Source: Flavobacterium sp. ACAM 123
Lineage (GTDB): Bacteria > Bacteroidota > Bacteroidia > Flavobacteriales > Flavobacteriaceae
Direction: 5' to 3'
Length of the DNA: 64,000 bases
Assembly (NCBI RefSeq): GCF_000264055.1
Contig: NZ_AJXL01000001.1
Span: 1 to 64,000, forward strand
The position numbers and the translations under genes were made by a program. Positions 52,389 through 61,203 of this stretch are shown one piece after another; within the stretch, counting starts at the first letter, position 1; each line of letters opens with the position of its first letter. The notes below the pieces were generated by a model, which worked only from the letters and a program-made list of their open reading frames with translations, did not search any database and was not told the origin of the DNA.

Positions 52389-55300
52389 TTATTTTGATAT
52401 TAAATTCATTAGAGAAATGATTGTGTGATTTTCTTTTCTGACCGCTTCAATATAATTGCTTTGAATTGCTGTATTTTGATTGATGAGCATTACCCATTCC
52501 AAATAATTGATATCACCATTGATAAATTTTTTATTGGCGGCAGCCGATACCAAATCTGCATTCTTCAAAGCTTTATTTTCATAATAAGCAAGCGTTTCTT
52601 TTTGCTTTTTATACTCTTGAAGCAATTCCTGATACTGATTTTGTAGTTTTAATTTTTCATTAGTCAAACTATTTTCGGCGATTTGAGTGTTAATTTCAAA
52701 TGCTTTTTGTTTGTTTGTTATAGCGGAATTAAATAGCGGTAAAGCAATCCCGAATTGACCGTAAATTCCAGTATTACTATCTTGAAAGCTAGTATTTGTT
52801 TTAAAAGTCTGCCAATATACACCACCAATAAATTCAGGTAATCTTTTCGACTTTTCTAAGGAGACGACCGCTTTACTGTGAATGATTTCTTGCTCTTTTA
52901 ATTTGATACTTGGTTGCTCTGCGATTATGCTTTGATCCCTACTTTCTAAATATTCCATTTTGAAAATAGGTGCAAAAGGGATAAAAGTAGTCTCTGCATT
53001 CAACAAATAGTTGAACTGCAATTGCAGTATTTTAGAATCAGTTTGTATTTCCTGCAACTGCAGCCTTATTTGTCCCGATTGATTTTCGGCAGTGGCTTTT
53101 TCTAGGATATTGCTTTCTCCTTTTTCGAAACGAAGCGCTGCTATTCGCAAAAATTCGGAATAAAGACTGTCACTTTTAAGCAATATTTTTTCTTTTTCTT
53201 TGAGATAAGCAATTTCATAAAATAGTATTGTCACTTGCTTTGTCAAATCTTTTCGCTGTAAATCTTCATTCCACTGGCCTGTTTTTGCATCTTCCACTAA
53301 AAGCTGTTTTTGTCTTTTGTAAACTGTTGGGAATTTTATGCTTTGTGAAACACCAATTTTTATATCATTTACAATACCGTTAAACTGACCGTATTCGCTG
53401 ATAATTCCTGTATTAGGAATATCATATCCCGTTTTAGTCATTTTTTGTAGATACTCGGAGTTTAGTTTTCCGTTTTTGATTTTTATATTATTTGTAAGTG
53501 CGGTTTCGATCGCTTTCTCAATTGTGATTTTTTCTTGTGCATTACTATTTTGAAAAAAGAAAAATAATCCAATTGCTACTATGGTTGTGATAGATTTTAT
53601 CTTTTTAGGCTTTACTTTTATTCCTTTTTCGAACATTATATATAAAATTGGTAACACAAATAAGGTTAGGAATGTGGCAACAATTAATCCACCGATTACG
53701 ACGGTTGCCAATGGTTTTTGTACTTCGGCACCAGAGCCATTGCTTAGCGCCATGGGCAAGAAGCCAAGTGATGCGACAAGCGCTGTCATAAGAACGGGGC
53801 GTAAACGTATTTTAGTTCCTTGCAGAACAATCGCTTTCAAATTAGTCTCTCCTGAATTTTTGATGCGATTGAATTCGGCAATCAAAACCAAACCATTCAA
53901 AACGGCAACCCCAAATAAGGCAATGAAACCTACACCCGCGCTAATACTAAATGGCATTCCACGCATTGCCAAAAAGAATATTCCTCCAATCATCGACAAT
54001 GGAATAGCCGAATAAATTAATAGTCCTTGCTTAACTGATCTGAAGGCAAAGTACAAAAGAATAAAAATTAAGATTAGCGAAATGGGAACAGCAATTAGCA
54101 ATCGGTCTTTTGCTGCATTTAGATTTTCAAAAGCACCACCATAAGTAGGGTAATAACCCGCTGGAAAATTTATTTTGGTGGCAACCTTGTCCTGCAATTC
54201 TTTTACAATACTTTGCACATCGCGTCCACGAACATTAAAACCAACTACAATTCTACGTTTGGCATCTTCTCTTTGTATTTGATTTGGGCCTTCGGTAATT
54301 TCAACTTTAGCTAACTGTGATAATGGAATTTGCGAACCGTTTGGAGTAGGAATTAATAAATTTTGAACGTCTGCTACGCCTTTTCTTTTTTCTCCGGCCA
54401 ATCGGACAACTAAATCAAATGATTTTTCGTCTTCATAAATTAATCCTGTGCTTTGTCCAGCGAAGGCTGTGTTTACTATTCGATTAATATCTTCAATATT
54501 TAAATTATATTGAGCAATGGCAGGGCGATTGTAGTCTATCACAATTTGAGGCATTCCCGTAACCGTTTCCACGTAAAGGTCGGAAGTGCCTTCCACGGTA
54601 TTGACGATTTTACCTAATTTAGTAGCATATAAAGCCAAGGTATCTAAATTTTCACCATATATTTTACAAACTACATCTTGTCTTGCACCCGTCATTAATT
54701 CATTAAAACGCATTTGTACTGGATATTGAAATCCATAGGACACACCAGGCACAGCTTCGAGTTCTTTGGCCATTTTTGCTGCTAATTCATCGAAAGTGGA
54801 TGCTGATGTCCAATCACTTTTGTCTTTTAAAATTACCATCATATCGCTGGCATCGATAGGCATAGGATCTGTTGGCACTTCACTACTTCCTGTCTTTCCG
54901 ACTACTTTTTCTACCTCGGGAAATTTCTCCAATAATATTTTGGCGCCTTGAGAAATGGCTGTCATCGAAGTTTGTAGATTGCTTCCGGGTAAAACCCTTG
55001 TTTCCACAGCAAAGTCTCCTTCCTCTAGTGAGGGCATAAATTCGCCACCCATAAAGGAAAGTGTAACAAGGGCTAGAACAAATAATGATAACGTTGTTCC
55101 TATTATAATTCTTGGAATTCCCAATGCTTTATTCAAAAGGGGCTGATAGAAATTTTCTAATTTCTCCATCATTCTATCTGAAAAATTTTGTTTGTGGGTA
55201 ATTGTTTTATTTAAGAATAATGCCGTCATCATAGGAATATAAGTTAATGACAGAACAAAGGCACCAAACAAAGCAAAAGCGATCGTTTGCGCCATAGGTA

Positions 55301-56720
55301 AAAACATTTTTCCTTCAATACCACGTAATGTAAAAATGGGAATGTAGACAATCAAAATTATCAACTCTCCAAAAACAGCTACATTACGCATTCTTGTTGC
55401 TGTTTCTAGCACGACACCATCCATTTGATTTTGAGTTATTTTACCTTGCTTCCTACTGTGTAAACTAAATAAACAGGCTTCTACAATAATTACAGCGCCA
55501 TCTACAATTAGTCCAAAATCTAATGCTCCTAAACTCATTAAATTTCCACTTACGCCAAATATATTCATCAGGATAACCGCAAACAACATCGCTAACGGAA
55601 TAACTGAAGCAACGATTAATCCTGCTCTTATATTTCCTAAAAAAAAGATTAAAACTAGAAGGACAATTAACGCACCTTCAACTAGGTTTTTACCAACAGT
55701 TGCAATGGAATTGTTTACCATTTTTGTTCGGTCTAGAAACGGTTCTATAATTACGCCTTCGGGAAGGGTCTTGCGTATTTGTGCAATTCGTTCTTTAATA
55801 TTTTTGATGACAATATTACTGTTGGCGCCTTTCAGCATCATTACTATTGCGCCAGAAACTTCTCCTTCACCGTTGTAAGTCATTGCTCCGTAGCGTATGG
55901 CACTTCCAATACGAACATCGGCAACATCACGAATGAATAAAGGAGTTCCGTTAGCGGTGTTTTTAATAGCAATATCTTTTATATTTTCAATCGTATTAAT
56001 TAATCCTTCAGTTCGGATGTATAAGACTCTGGGTCCTTTTTCGATGTATGCACCACCCGCATTTTGATTGTTTTTTTCTAACGCGGTGAACACATCAGCA
56101 ATAGTAATATTATGTGACTTTAGTTTATCGGGGTCAATGGCAACTTCATATTGCTTTAATTTCCCTCCAAAGCTCGATACTTCCGCAACTCCTTCAACTC
56201 CTATCAACTGACGCCGAACAATCCAATCTTGAATGGTTCGCAATTCGGTGATATCATATTTTTTCTCAAAACCTGGTTTTGTTCGTACCACATATTGATA
56301 GATTTCCCCAAGACCCGTGGTTACAGGGGCTAATGTGGGTGAACCAATCCCTTTAGGGATTTTATCTTTAACAGCACTTAGTCGCTCCGTGACTTGTTGC
56401 CTTGCCCAATATACATCAGTAGCATCATCAAAGACAATGGTTACCACAGACAATCCGAAACGCGAAAAGCTGCGAATTTCTTTTAATCCGGGAATATTAC
56501 TATTGGCTTGTTCAATTTGAAAGGTAATGAGTCGTTCAATATCGGTCGCGCCTAATGATGGCGCCGAAGTGATTACCTGTACCTGATTGTCTGTAATATC
56601 TGGAACGGCGTCGATGGGCAATTGCGTAAATTGATAGGCCCCATACCCGATAAGTACAAGCGTAAATAACCCAACAATGAGTTTATTTTTTATAGAAAAT
56701 TCTATTATCTTATTCAGCAT
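52389..56720 (-). CDS. CzcA/CusA-type heavy-metal RND pump fused to TolC
   Basis: A 1443-residue fusion. Residues 1 to about 1035 form an RND pump with 12 helices and two large periplasmic loops. The metal-family helix-4 motif is LGALDFGLIVDGAVIIVEA, of the CzcA (HME) type with D, D and E. From about 1040 a 13th hydrophobic segment (ITTIVAIGLFFFFQNSNAQ) leads into an outer-membrane factor (KITIEKAIETALTNN and a coiled coil) to the C-terminus. The segment ends like a signal-peptidase site (SNA before Q), so it could be cut. The pump exports a divalent or monovalent metal; which one is unclear. It lies in a minus-strand operon with adaptor, HupE-like and His-rich proteins. Confidence 0.93.
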   Translation of the reverse strand: MLNKIIEFSIKNKLIVGLFTLVLIGYGAYQFTQLPIDAVPDITDNQVQVITSAPSLGATDIERLITFQIEQANSNIPGLKEIRSFSRFGLSVVTIVFDDATDVYWARQQVTERLSAVKDKIPKGIGSPTLAPVTTGLGEIYQYVVRTKPGFEKKYDITELRTIQDWIVRRQLIGVEGVAEVSSFGGKLKQYEVAIDPDKLKSHNITIADVFTALEKNNQNAGGAYIEKGPRVLYIRTEGLINTIENIKDIAIKNTANGTPLFIRDVADVRIGSAIRYGAMTYNGEGEVSGAIVMMLKGANSNIVIKNIKERIAQIRKTLPEGVIIEPFLDRTKMVNNSIATVGKNLVEGALIVLLVLIFFLGNIRAGLIVASVIPLAMLFAVILMNIFGVSGNLMSLGALDFGLIVDGAVIIVEACLFSLHSRKQGKITQNQMDGVVLETATRMRNVAVFGELIILIVYIPIFTLRGIEGKMFLPMAQTIAFALFGAFVLSLTYIPMMTALFLNKTITHKQNFSDRMMEKLENFYQPLLNKALGIPRIIIGTTLSLFVLALVTLSFMGGEFMPSLEEGDFAVETRVLPGSNLQTSMTAISQGAKILLEKFPEVEKVVGKTGSSEVPTDPMPIDASDMMVILKDKSDWTSASTFDELAAKMAKELEAVPGVSYGFQYPVQMRFNELMTGARQDVVCKIYGENLDTLALYATKLGKIVNTVEGTSDLYVETVTGMPQIVIDYNRPAIAQYNLNIEDINRIVNTAFAGQSTGLIYEDEKSFDLVVRLAGEKRKGVADVQNLLIPTPNGSQIPLSQLAKVEITEGPNQIQREDAKRRIVVGFNVRGRDVQSIVKELQDKVATKINFPAGYYPTYGGAFENLNAAKDRLLIAVPISLILIFILLYFAFRSVKQGLLIYSAIPLSMIGGIFFLAMRGMPFSISAGVGFIALFGVAVLNGLVLIAEFNRIKNSGETNLKAIVLQGTKIRLRPVLMTALVASLGFLPMALSNGSGAEVQKPLATVVIGGLIVATFLTLFVLPILYIMFEKGIKVKPKKIKSITTIVAIGLFFFFQNSNAQEKITIEKAIETALTNNIKIKNGKLNSEYLQKMTKTGYDIPNTGIISEYGQFNGIVNDIKIGVSQSIKFPTVYKRQKQLLVEDAKTGQWNEDLQRKDLTKQVTILFYEIAYLKEKEKILLKSDSLYSEFLRIAALRFEKGESNILEKATAENQSGQIRLQLQEIQTDSKILQLQFNYLLNAETTFIPFAPIFKMEYLESRDQSIIAEQPSIKLKEQEIIHSKAVVSLEKSKRLPEFIGGVYWQTFKTNTSFQDSNTGIYGQFGIALPLFNSAITNKQKAFEINTQIAENSLTNEKLKLQNQYQELLQEYKKQKETLAYYENKALKNADLVSAAANKKFINGDINYLEWVMLINQNTAIQSNYIEAVRKENHTIISLMNLISK

Positions 56721-56750
56721 AATTTTTTGATATTAATGAAAATTCAATAT

Positions 56751-57374
56751 TTATATGGAATATTGCCCTTTTAATTTTAGCGTAACGGTGATGTCTTTAT
56801 CGCCTTCATTTCTAAAAAACCATCCGTGCTTTCCTTCATAAGGAGCTAAAAAAGTCCCTACCATATTATTTGAATAGGCAAGGGTGTAACTTTCAAAATA
56901 AGTATCATTAGCCGGCTTTTCTTGTTTTACTTCTCCGTGAAAATCCAAATAAACGGTTCCTTTGTCAGTCGACCATTCATATTTCATTTTTCCATATTTT
57001 AGCATATAGATTTTATATTCAATTCCTTTACCTGCGGGAACAATTACTTCTATAGTATCTTCCCTTTCCGCAAATTGTTTTTTGGTCGCTGGATTATCTG
57101 CTTCAAGGGGTCTTTTTACTTCGGGTCCAGAACCTGCTTTTTCCATTTTTATTAACGGATATGTTTTTTGAATTCTTGATTCTAATAGATTTTTAGTGTC
57201 TTCAGAAATATGAAGTTTATTAAATCCAAACAATTTTCCAGTTCCAGTGGGATCAATTCCATATTCGGCCGGTAAAACGGCACTTATTAAAATGAGTATA
57301 GAAAGGAACAAGGCAAATAAAACTGCTTTTATAAGTTGCTTTTTTTCTACTGTTTTATGATTTATTTCTGACAT
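56751..57374 (-). CDS. transmembrane anchor protein of metal efflux cluster
   Basis: A 207-residue protein with one N-terminal helix (LIKAVLFALFLSILILISAV, about residues 14-33). It has a periplasmic domain with IEVIVPAGKGIEYKIYMLKY and a C-terminal beta-sandwich-like region, TFLAPYEGKHGWFFRNEGDK. Its family is described only as a transmembrane anchor protein found beside HupE-like and RND genes. It starts 10 bp after the HupE-like gene and precedes the pump gene by 30 bp. Confidence 0.75.
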   Translation of the reverse strand: MSEINHKTVEKKQLIKAVLFALFLSILILISAVLPAEYGIDPTGTGKLFGFNKLHISEDTKNLLESRIQKTYPLIKMEKAGSGPEVKRPLEADNPATKKQFAEREDTIEVIVPAGKGIEYKIYMLKYGKMKYEWSTDKGTVYLDFHGEVKQEKPANDTYFESYTLAYSNNMVGTFLAPYEGKHGWFFRNEGDKDITVTLKLKGQYSI

Positions 57375-57384
57375 TTTTTATTTT

Positions 57385-58062
57385 TTAAGATGTAAAATAA
57401 CCTGTTAATTGATATCCGATTAAAACAAATCCAGCAGCCATAAGAAGCGTATTTATTACTGTTGAAAACTTCATGAAACTAGGATGCCTACGCCATAAAG
57501 TAATCAGTATTAGTACAAAAGTCAATGCAATAAATTGACCAATTTCGATACCAATATTAAAGCCAATAAGATTCGTAAAAAGGCCTTCTCGTTCAAATTT
57601 GAAATCTTGTAATTTACTAGCTAATCCAAAACCATGAAATAATCCAAAAATTAAAACGGCAGCTTTTGTATTGGGTTGGACTCCAAAAAACTGCTTGAAA
57701 CCACCTAAATTATCAAAGCCTTTATATACTATTGAGAGTGCAATAATGGCATCAATTAGATAGGCATTTATCGATATATTGCTCATTACACCAAACAATA
57801 AGGTTGCACTATGACCAATTGTAAAAAAGCTCACATAAAGCAATACTTCTTTTGGGCGATAAAGGAAAAAGATTACACCAACTAAAAAGAGTAAATGATC
57901 GTAACCTGTCAGCATGTGTTTTGCGCCAATATAAAGAAAGGAACCAAAAGCTACACCATCGTTGCCTGTTAAAAAGGCTTGGGTGTTGCCATCTACTCCA
58001 TGTGCAAAAAGATTTGCACCTCCTACGAAAAGAAGTAACGTAAGTAACATTTTTGTTTTCAT
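57385..58062 (-). CDS. HupE/UreJ family membrane protein
   Basis: A 225-residue protein with signal peptide and about seven helices. It has HMLTGYDHLLFLVGVIFFLY, SFFTIGHSATLL and FGLFHGFGLASKL. Histidines in these helices are typical of HupE/UreJ metal permeases, which are thought to bring in or move Ni or Co. Its place next to a metal pump suggests metal handling, though direction and ion cannot be read. Confidence 0.87.
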   Translation of the reverse strand: MKTKMLLTLLLFVGGANLFAHGVDGNTQAFLTGNDGVAFGSFLYIGAKHMLTGYDHLLFLVGVIFFLYRPKEVLLYVSFFTIGHSATLLFGVMSNISINAYLIDAIIALSIVYKGFDNLGGFKQFFGVQPNTKAAVLIFGLFHGFGLASKLQDFKFEREGLFTNLIGFNIGIEIGQFIALTFVLILITLWRRHPSFMKFSTVINTLLMAAGFVLIGYQLTGYFTS

Positions 58063-58132
58063 ATATGATTTTTTTTATAAAATTCTTCTCTTCTCGAGCG
58101 ATTAAGAAGAGAAGTAGTATAATTAAATTTTA

Positions 58133-58324
58133 CTAGTGCGTATGTCCGTGAGCAGTACCCATTTTTTCTTGTTCTACTTGCATAGTACTATCGATGGGTA
58201 TTTGAACTTGTTCGATAGTATCAATAGTTTGAACTCCGCTATTTTCATTTTCTTTGTTTTCTTTTTGGTTACAAGAAGTCAAGCTAGCAGCAGCAATTAG
58301 TGCAATGATTAAAATATTTTTCAT
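58133..58324 (-). CDS. small lipoprotein with His-rich tail
   Basis: I chose ATG 58324 because it gives a normal lipoprotein signal, MKNILIIALIAAASLTSCNQ; the longer frame from 58447 adds 41 residues without signal character. The mature part is short and acidic (KENKENENSGV) and ends GTAHGHTH, a likely metal ligand. It is 63 residues long and lies in the metal-efflux operon. Confidence 0.65.
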   Translation of the reverse strand: MKNILIIALIAAASLTSCNQKENKENENSGVQTIDTIEQVQIPIDSTMQVEQEKMGTAHGHTH

Positions 58325-58367
58325 ATTTGTGATTTTTAAATTAAGAGTATATTGATTTGTATATTTA

Positions 58368-58796
58368 TTAATGTTGGTGTCCGTGATTAACATCGTGTTC
58401 GGAAACCTGGCTATTTTTAAATTTTGAAGTAATTGTTTCTCCCTCATAAATTATTGAAATTATACAATATGTATATAAGTTTGCTCTGGGAACTTCAACT
58501 AATAAGGAGTTATTTATGTCTAGCGAGATTGGGTTAGTTGCTTTGGTTTTATTAAAAAATTCAAACATTACTGTTCCTGTAACATTTTTGTTTGAAAGCG
58601 TTTTTCCTTTCGCATCTAATACATAGAAACTAATGCTATTTTCTCTTTCGACCATTTCTATTTTGTAGTCACCAGAGTTTTGTATTATGCCATCGCCTGT
58701 CGTCTTGATACCCGTTTCATTTACTTGTGCATAAGAAATTATTGTAGCTGAAACTAATAACAAAAAGCTAATGGCTATTGATTTAATTATTCTCAT
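58368..58796 (-). CDS. exported protein with C-terminal His cluster
   Basis: A 142-residue protein with signal peptide IAISFLLLVSATIISYAQ. It has a beta-rich middle (KIEMVERENSISFYVLDAKG) and the ending HDVNHGHQH, which could bind metal. It resembles small periplasmic proteins found beside CzcA/CusA pumps in Bacteroidota. Function is inferred from position and composition. Confidence 0.7.
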   Translation of the reverse strand: MRIIKSIAISFLLLVSATIISYAQVNETGIKTTGDGIIQNSGDYKIEMVERENSISFYVLDAKGKTLSNKNVTGTVMFEFFNKTKATNPISLDINNSLLVEVPRANLYTYCIISIIYEGETITSKFKNSQVSEHDVNHGHQH

Positions 58797-59043
58797 TTGA
58801 TATGATTTATTTTAAAATAATTGATTTATGTTGTGGACCAACAATACAAATATTTCAGCTTTTTTTAAGAAGATTTAAGTTATTTAAAAACCTAAAGTTC
58901 TTAAGAGACCTATTTATTTTAATTGTTGTCATTGATGAAATTGACGTAATTTTCCATTTGCTACAAAAAACAGCAAATAGGAATTTCAATAGTAATTAGT
59001 AATATAAGGATGTGACTAGTGTACTATTATCAATAAAAAATAA

Positions 59044-59439
59044 TTAAACCAATTTAGGGGGGAGCCAAATGTTGTCAAAAACATTGGAAGTGTAGAAATC
59101 GTGATGGAATGGAATAGTACTATTTACAAAAACCATATTTGGTTTTCGAAATGAAAATAGTGTTTGAGTTTCAAACGCAATTACAGAATAAATACTTGTG
59201 TTAATGGTCTTAAAAGGTAAATTTTGATGGTCGCTTTTATGATTATCTTTATGATGATTTTCGCTTTTACTATAATGAATAATTACAAAATCAATAAACG
59301 AAATATCGTGATGATCTATATGGTCGTGATCTTTAGAAAAATGTTGTATTAAGTTGGGTAATTTCGATAGTTGTCCTACTTCTGTGTTGGCACACAAAAA
59401 AATAAAAATAAATGATATGGTAATTATCTTTCTTAACAC
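59044..59439 (-). CDS. His-rich exported protein
   Basis: A 131-residue protein that starts at a GTG (LRKIITISFIFIFLCANT signal-like). The middle has HFSKDHDHIDHHDISFIDF and SENHHKDNHKSDHQNL, two histidine- and aspartate-rich clusters. Such proteins occur at the head of metal-efflux operons in Bacteroidota and may bind or sense the metal. There is no recognised domain. It is the most upstream gene of the minus-strand metal cluster. Confidence 0.7.
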   Translation of the reverse strand: MLRKIITISFIFIFLCANTEVGQLSKLPNLIQHFSKDHDHIDHHDISFIDFVIIHYSKSENHHKDNHKSDHQNLPFKTINTSIYSVIAFETQTLFSFRKPNMVFVNSTIPFHHDFYTSNVFDNIWLPPKLV

Positions 59440-59524
59440 TGTGCGAATATATTAATAAAGTTTGTTTTTATTGCTTTTTCATGCTATAATCTTTTATTAT
59501 TGACAACAAAAGTCTGAGATTGTC

Positions 59525-59562
59525 ATAAAGCTCCGCTTTGAAAAGACAAATGCTATTAAAAT
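59525..59562. repeat. dispersed hairpin repeat, copy 2
   Basis: ATAAAGCTCCGCTTTGAAAA then CAAATGCTATTAAAAT, related to the copies at 49754-49830 and 59620-59709. Confidence 0.55.
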
Positions 59563-59619
59563 AATTTCAAGGACGCTTTTTAATCTTTTATGACTTTTTT
59601 ATCGGTCGAGATTGACTGC

Positions 59620-59709
59620 GTCTTTCCCAACAAAGCTCCGCTTTGAAAATAAAATGCCGAAACTAAATAGTTAAAGCAAGCTTTACTATTTAGTTTCGGC
59701 ATTTTATTT
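59620..59709. repeat. dispersed hairpin repeat, copy 3, with a 30-bp stem
   Basis: After CCCAACAAAGCTCCGCTTTG (a CAAAGC/GCTTTG hairpin) the arms 59647-59677 and 59680-59709 are reverse complements over 30 bp with one bulged T, ending in TAAAGC-aa-GCTTTA. It lies directly downstream of the minus-strand tRNA-Leu and has T-rich sequence on that strand, so it probably also terminates the tRNA transcript. Confidence 0.75.
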
Positions 59710-59714
59710 ATTCG

Positions 59715-59797
59715 TGACCACGGTGGGATTCGAACCCACACGCCCTTGCGAGCACCAGCCCCTCAAGCTGGCAAGTCTACCGTTTCTCCACGTGGCC
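59715..59797 (-). tRNA. tRNA-Leu (anticodon GAG)
   Basis: On the minus strand GGCCACG and CGTGGTC form a complete 7-bp acceptor stem. The anticodon arm CCAGC-TTGAGGG-GCTGG shows GAG. A long variable arm (TGCTCGCAAGGGCG) and the T arm GTGGGTTCGAATCCCAC are present. CCA is not encoded. Confidence 0.93.
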
Positions 59798-59805
59798 TAA
59801 AAATA

Positions 59806-59837
59806 AAAAGGTCAAGTAATAAATTACTCGACCTTTT
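59806..59837 (-). terminator. hairpin terminator between tRNA genes
   Basis: The arms AAAAGGTCAAGTAAT and ATTACTCGACCTTTT pair with one G-T pair, and T-rich sequence follows on the minus strand. Confidence 0.7.
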
Positions 59838-59839
59838 AG

Positions 59840-59912
59840 TGACCCGACTGGGGCTCGAACCCAGGACCCCATCATTAAAAGTGATGTGCTCTACCAACTG
59901 AGCTATCGAGTC
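59840..59912 (-). tRNA. tRNA-Lys (anticodon TTT), copy 1
   Basis: GACTCGA pairs with TCGGGTC as acceptor stem (one G-T). The anticodon loop CTTTTAA gives TTT. The D arm AGCTCAGTTGGTAGAGC and T arm CTGGGTTCGAGCCCCAG are standard. CCA is not encoded. Confidence 0.95.
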
Positions 59913-59950
59913 TGTGCTTCAAGGAAATTATGTGTTGATCACTTAAATTG

Positions 59951-60023
59951 TGACCCGACTGGGGCTCGAACCCAGGACCCCATCATTAAAAGTGATGTGC
60001 TCTACCAACTGAGCTATCGAGTC
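59951..60023 (-). tRNA. tRNA-Lys (anticodon TTT), copy 2
   Basis: Identical over its full 73 nt to the copy at 59840-59912 and 38 bp upstream of it, so the pair arose by tandem duplication. Confidence 0.95.
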
Positions 60024-60047
60024 ATATTCTTGCCTTGAATGCGGGTG

Positions 60048-60079
60048 CAAATATAAGGACTTAATTTGGAGTTTTCCAA
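60048..60079 (-). promoter_or_regulatory. promoter of the tRNA cluster
   Basis: On the minus strand TTGG (60076-60079), 20 bp, then a perfect TATATTTG (60048-60055). Confidence 0.6.
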
Positions 60080-60099
60080 GCAATTTTAGTTTAAATTTG
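60065..60099 (+). promoter_or_regulatory. promoter of aroK
   Basis: TTTG (60065-60068), 23 bp, then TAAATTTG (60092-60099), both full matches though at the long end of normal spacing. Confidence 0.5.
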
Positions 60100-60149
60100 T
60101 CTTTTTTTAACAATAAATCTTAACGCCTTAGTTTATAAGGTTTTATTCT

Positions 60150-60668
60150 ATGAGGAAAATTATATTATTAGGTTATATGGGTTGCGGGAAGTCTACCATT
60201 GCTAAATCGCTGTCGAAAATCATTAGGGTTCCGGTTATTGATTTGGACACATATATTGAAGAAAAAGCGAGTTTATCAATAAATGCTATTTTTGAGCAGT
60301 ATGGCGAAATTAAATTTAGGAAGATGGAGCATGAAGCTTTTGTCGAATTATTAAATGCTCCCGGAGATGCAATTATTGGCCTTGGTGGAGGGACTCCCTG
60401 CTATGCCAATAACCACTTACTGCTAAATGGTGAAAATGTACTATCGATTTATTTGAGGGCATCAATTGATACCTTACATAATAGACTAGTTGCTAATAAA
60501 AGCAAAAGACCCCTACTTGCCAGCAAAAGTGATGCTGAAATGAAGGAGTTTATTGCCGTACACCTTTTTGAAAGGAGTTATTATTACAATCAAGCACAAT
60601 ATGCTATTGTGGTCGATGAAAAAACGATTGATCAGACAGTGTTAGATATTCTTGCAATTTTAACTTAA
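60150..60668 (+). CDS. aroK: shikimate kinase
   Basis: A 172-residue kinase phosphorylating shikimate with ATP in aromatic amino acid synthesis. Walker A is GYMGCGKST (residues 8-16). The substrate-binding DLDTYIE, the RKMEHEAF segment, the GGGTPCY loop and the lid RPLL are all present. It ends 9 bp inside the tail of the convergent PRTase gene. Confidence 0.95.
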   Translation: MRKIILLGYMGCGKSTIAKSLSKIIRVPVIDLDTYIEEKASLSINAIFEQYGEIKFRKMEHEAFVELLNAPGDAIIGLGGGTPCYANNHLLLNGENVLSIYLRASIDTLHNRLVANKSKRPLLASKSDAEMKEFIAVHLFERSYYYNQAQYAIVVDEKTIDQTVLDILAILT

Positions 60669-61160
60669 ATAGGCATAGCTATTTCCGTTTTCATCAAAAA
60701 TGATTTGAACGTGCTCTAATAGTGAGGTAGAAAGTGAAATCCCTTTGAAATCTGCTTTTACAGGGTACTTTTTATGATTTCGGTCTACGAGCACCGCAGT
60801 TTTGAATTTTTTCAGTGGAACGTCTAAAAAGTGTCTTATGGCGTAGATTAAGGTAGTGCCAGAGTTCAGGACATCATCAACCAGAATTAAACCTTTGTTT
60901 GCGTATTCTTCTTTTGTTAGTGAAGTATGTATTGGTAATTCTGGGTTGACTTTGTTGATTTTAACTTCGCACAGCGACACTTTTAAGGTAGAAATACTTT
61001 GCAGTTCTCTAGCTATTTTTTCTGCAAAAACGAACCCATTGCTTGCAATTCCAGCAAGAATCACCTCTTCTTCATCGACAAATGTTTCATAGATTTGGTA
61101 CGCTATTCTCTTTATTTTATGTTCAATTTCTTGATTTGTTAAAATGATATTTTTGCTCAT
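60660..61160 (-). CDS. phosphoribosyltransferase (PyrR/Hpt-like)
   Basis: A 166-residue type I PRTase. The PRPP motif is GLILVDDVLNSGTTL, and the hood region VDRNHKKYPVKADFKGI is PyrR-like. The N-terminus IILTNQEIEHKIKRIAYQIY is typical. It could be a uracil or purine salvage enzyme or a PyrR-like regulator. It overlaps aroK tail to tail by 9 bp. Confidence 0.85.
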   Translation of the reverse strand: MSKNIILTNQEIEHKIKRIAYQIYETFVDEEEVILAGIASNGFVFAEKIARELQSISTLKVSLCEVKINKVNPELPIHTSLTKEEYANKGLILVDDVLNSGTTLIYAIRHFLDVPLKKFKTAVLVDRNHKKYPVKADFKGISLSTSLLEHVQIIFDENGNSYAYLS

Positions 61161-61203
61161 TATTTTAGTTTAAAGTTAAGTTTTGGATGAGTAATAGCCG
61201 TAA

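Noticed and set aside
53581-54015. 144-codon plus-strand frame
   Set aside because: Antisense to the RND pump gene and without any family resemblance.
59715-60023. att sites at the tRNA genes
   Set aside because: I looked for copies of the tRNA 3' ends near 49-51 kb and saw none long enough to support an integration site; the two tRNA-Lys copies are a simple tandem duplication.
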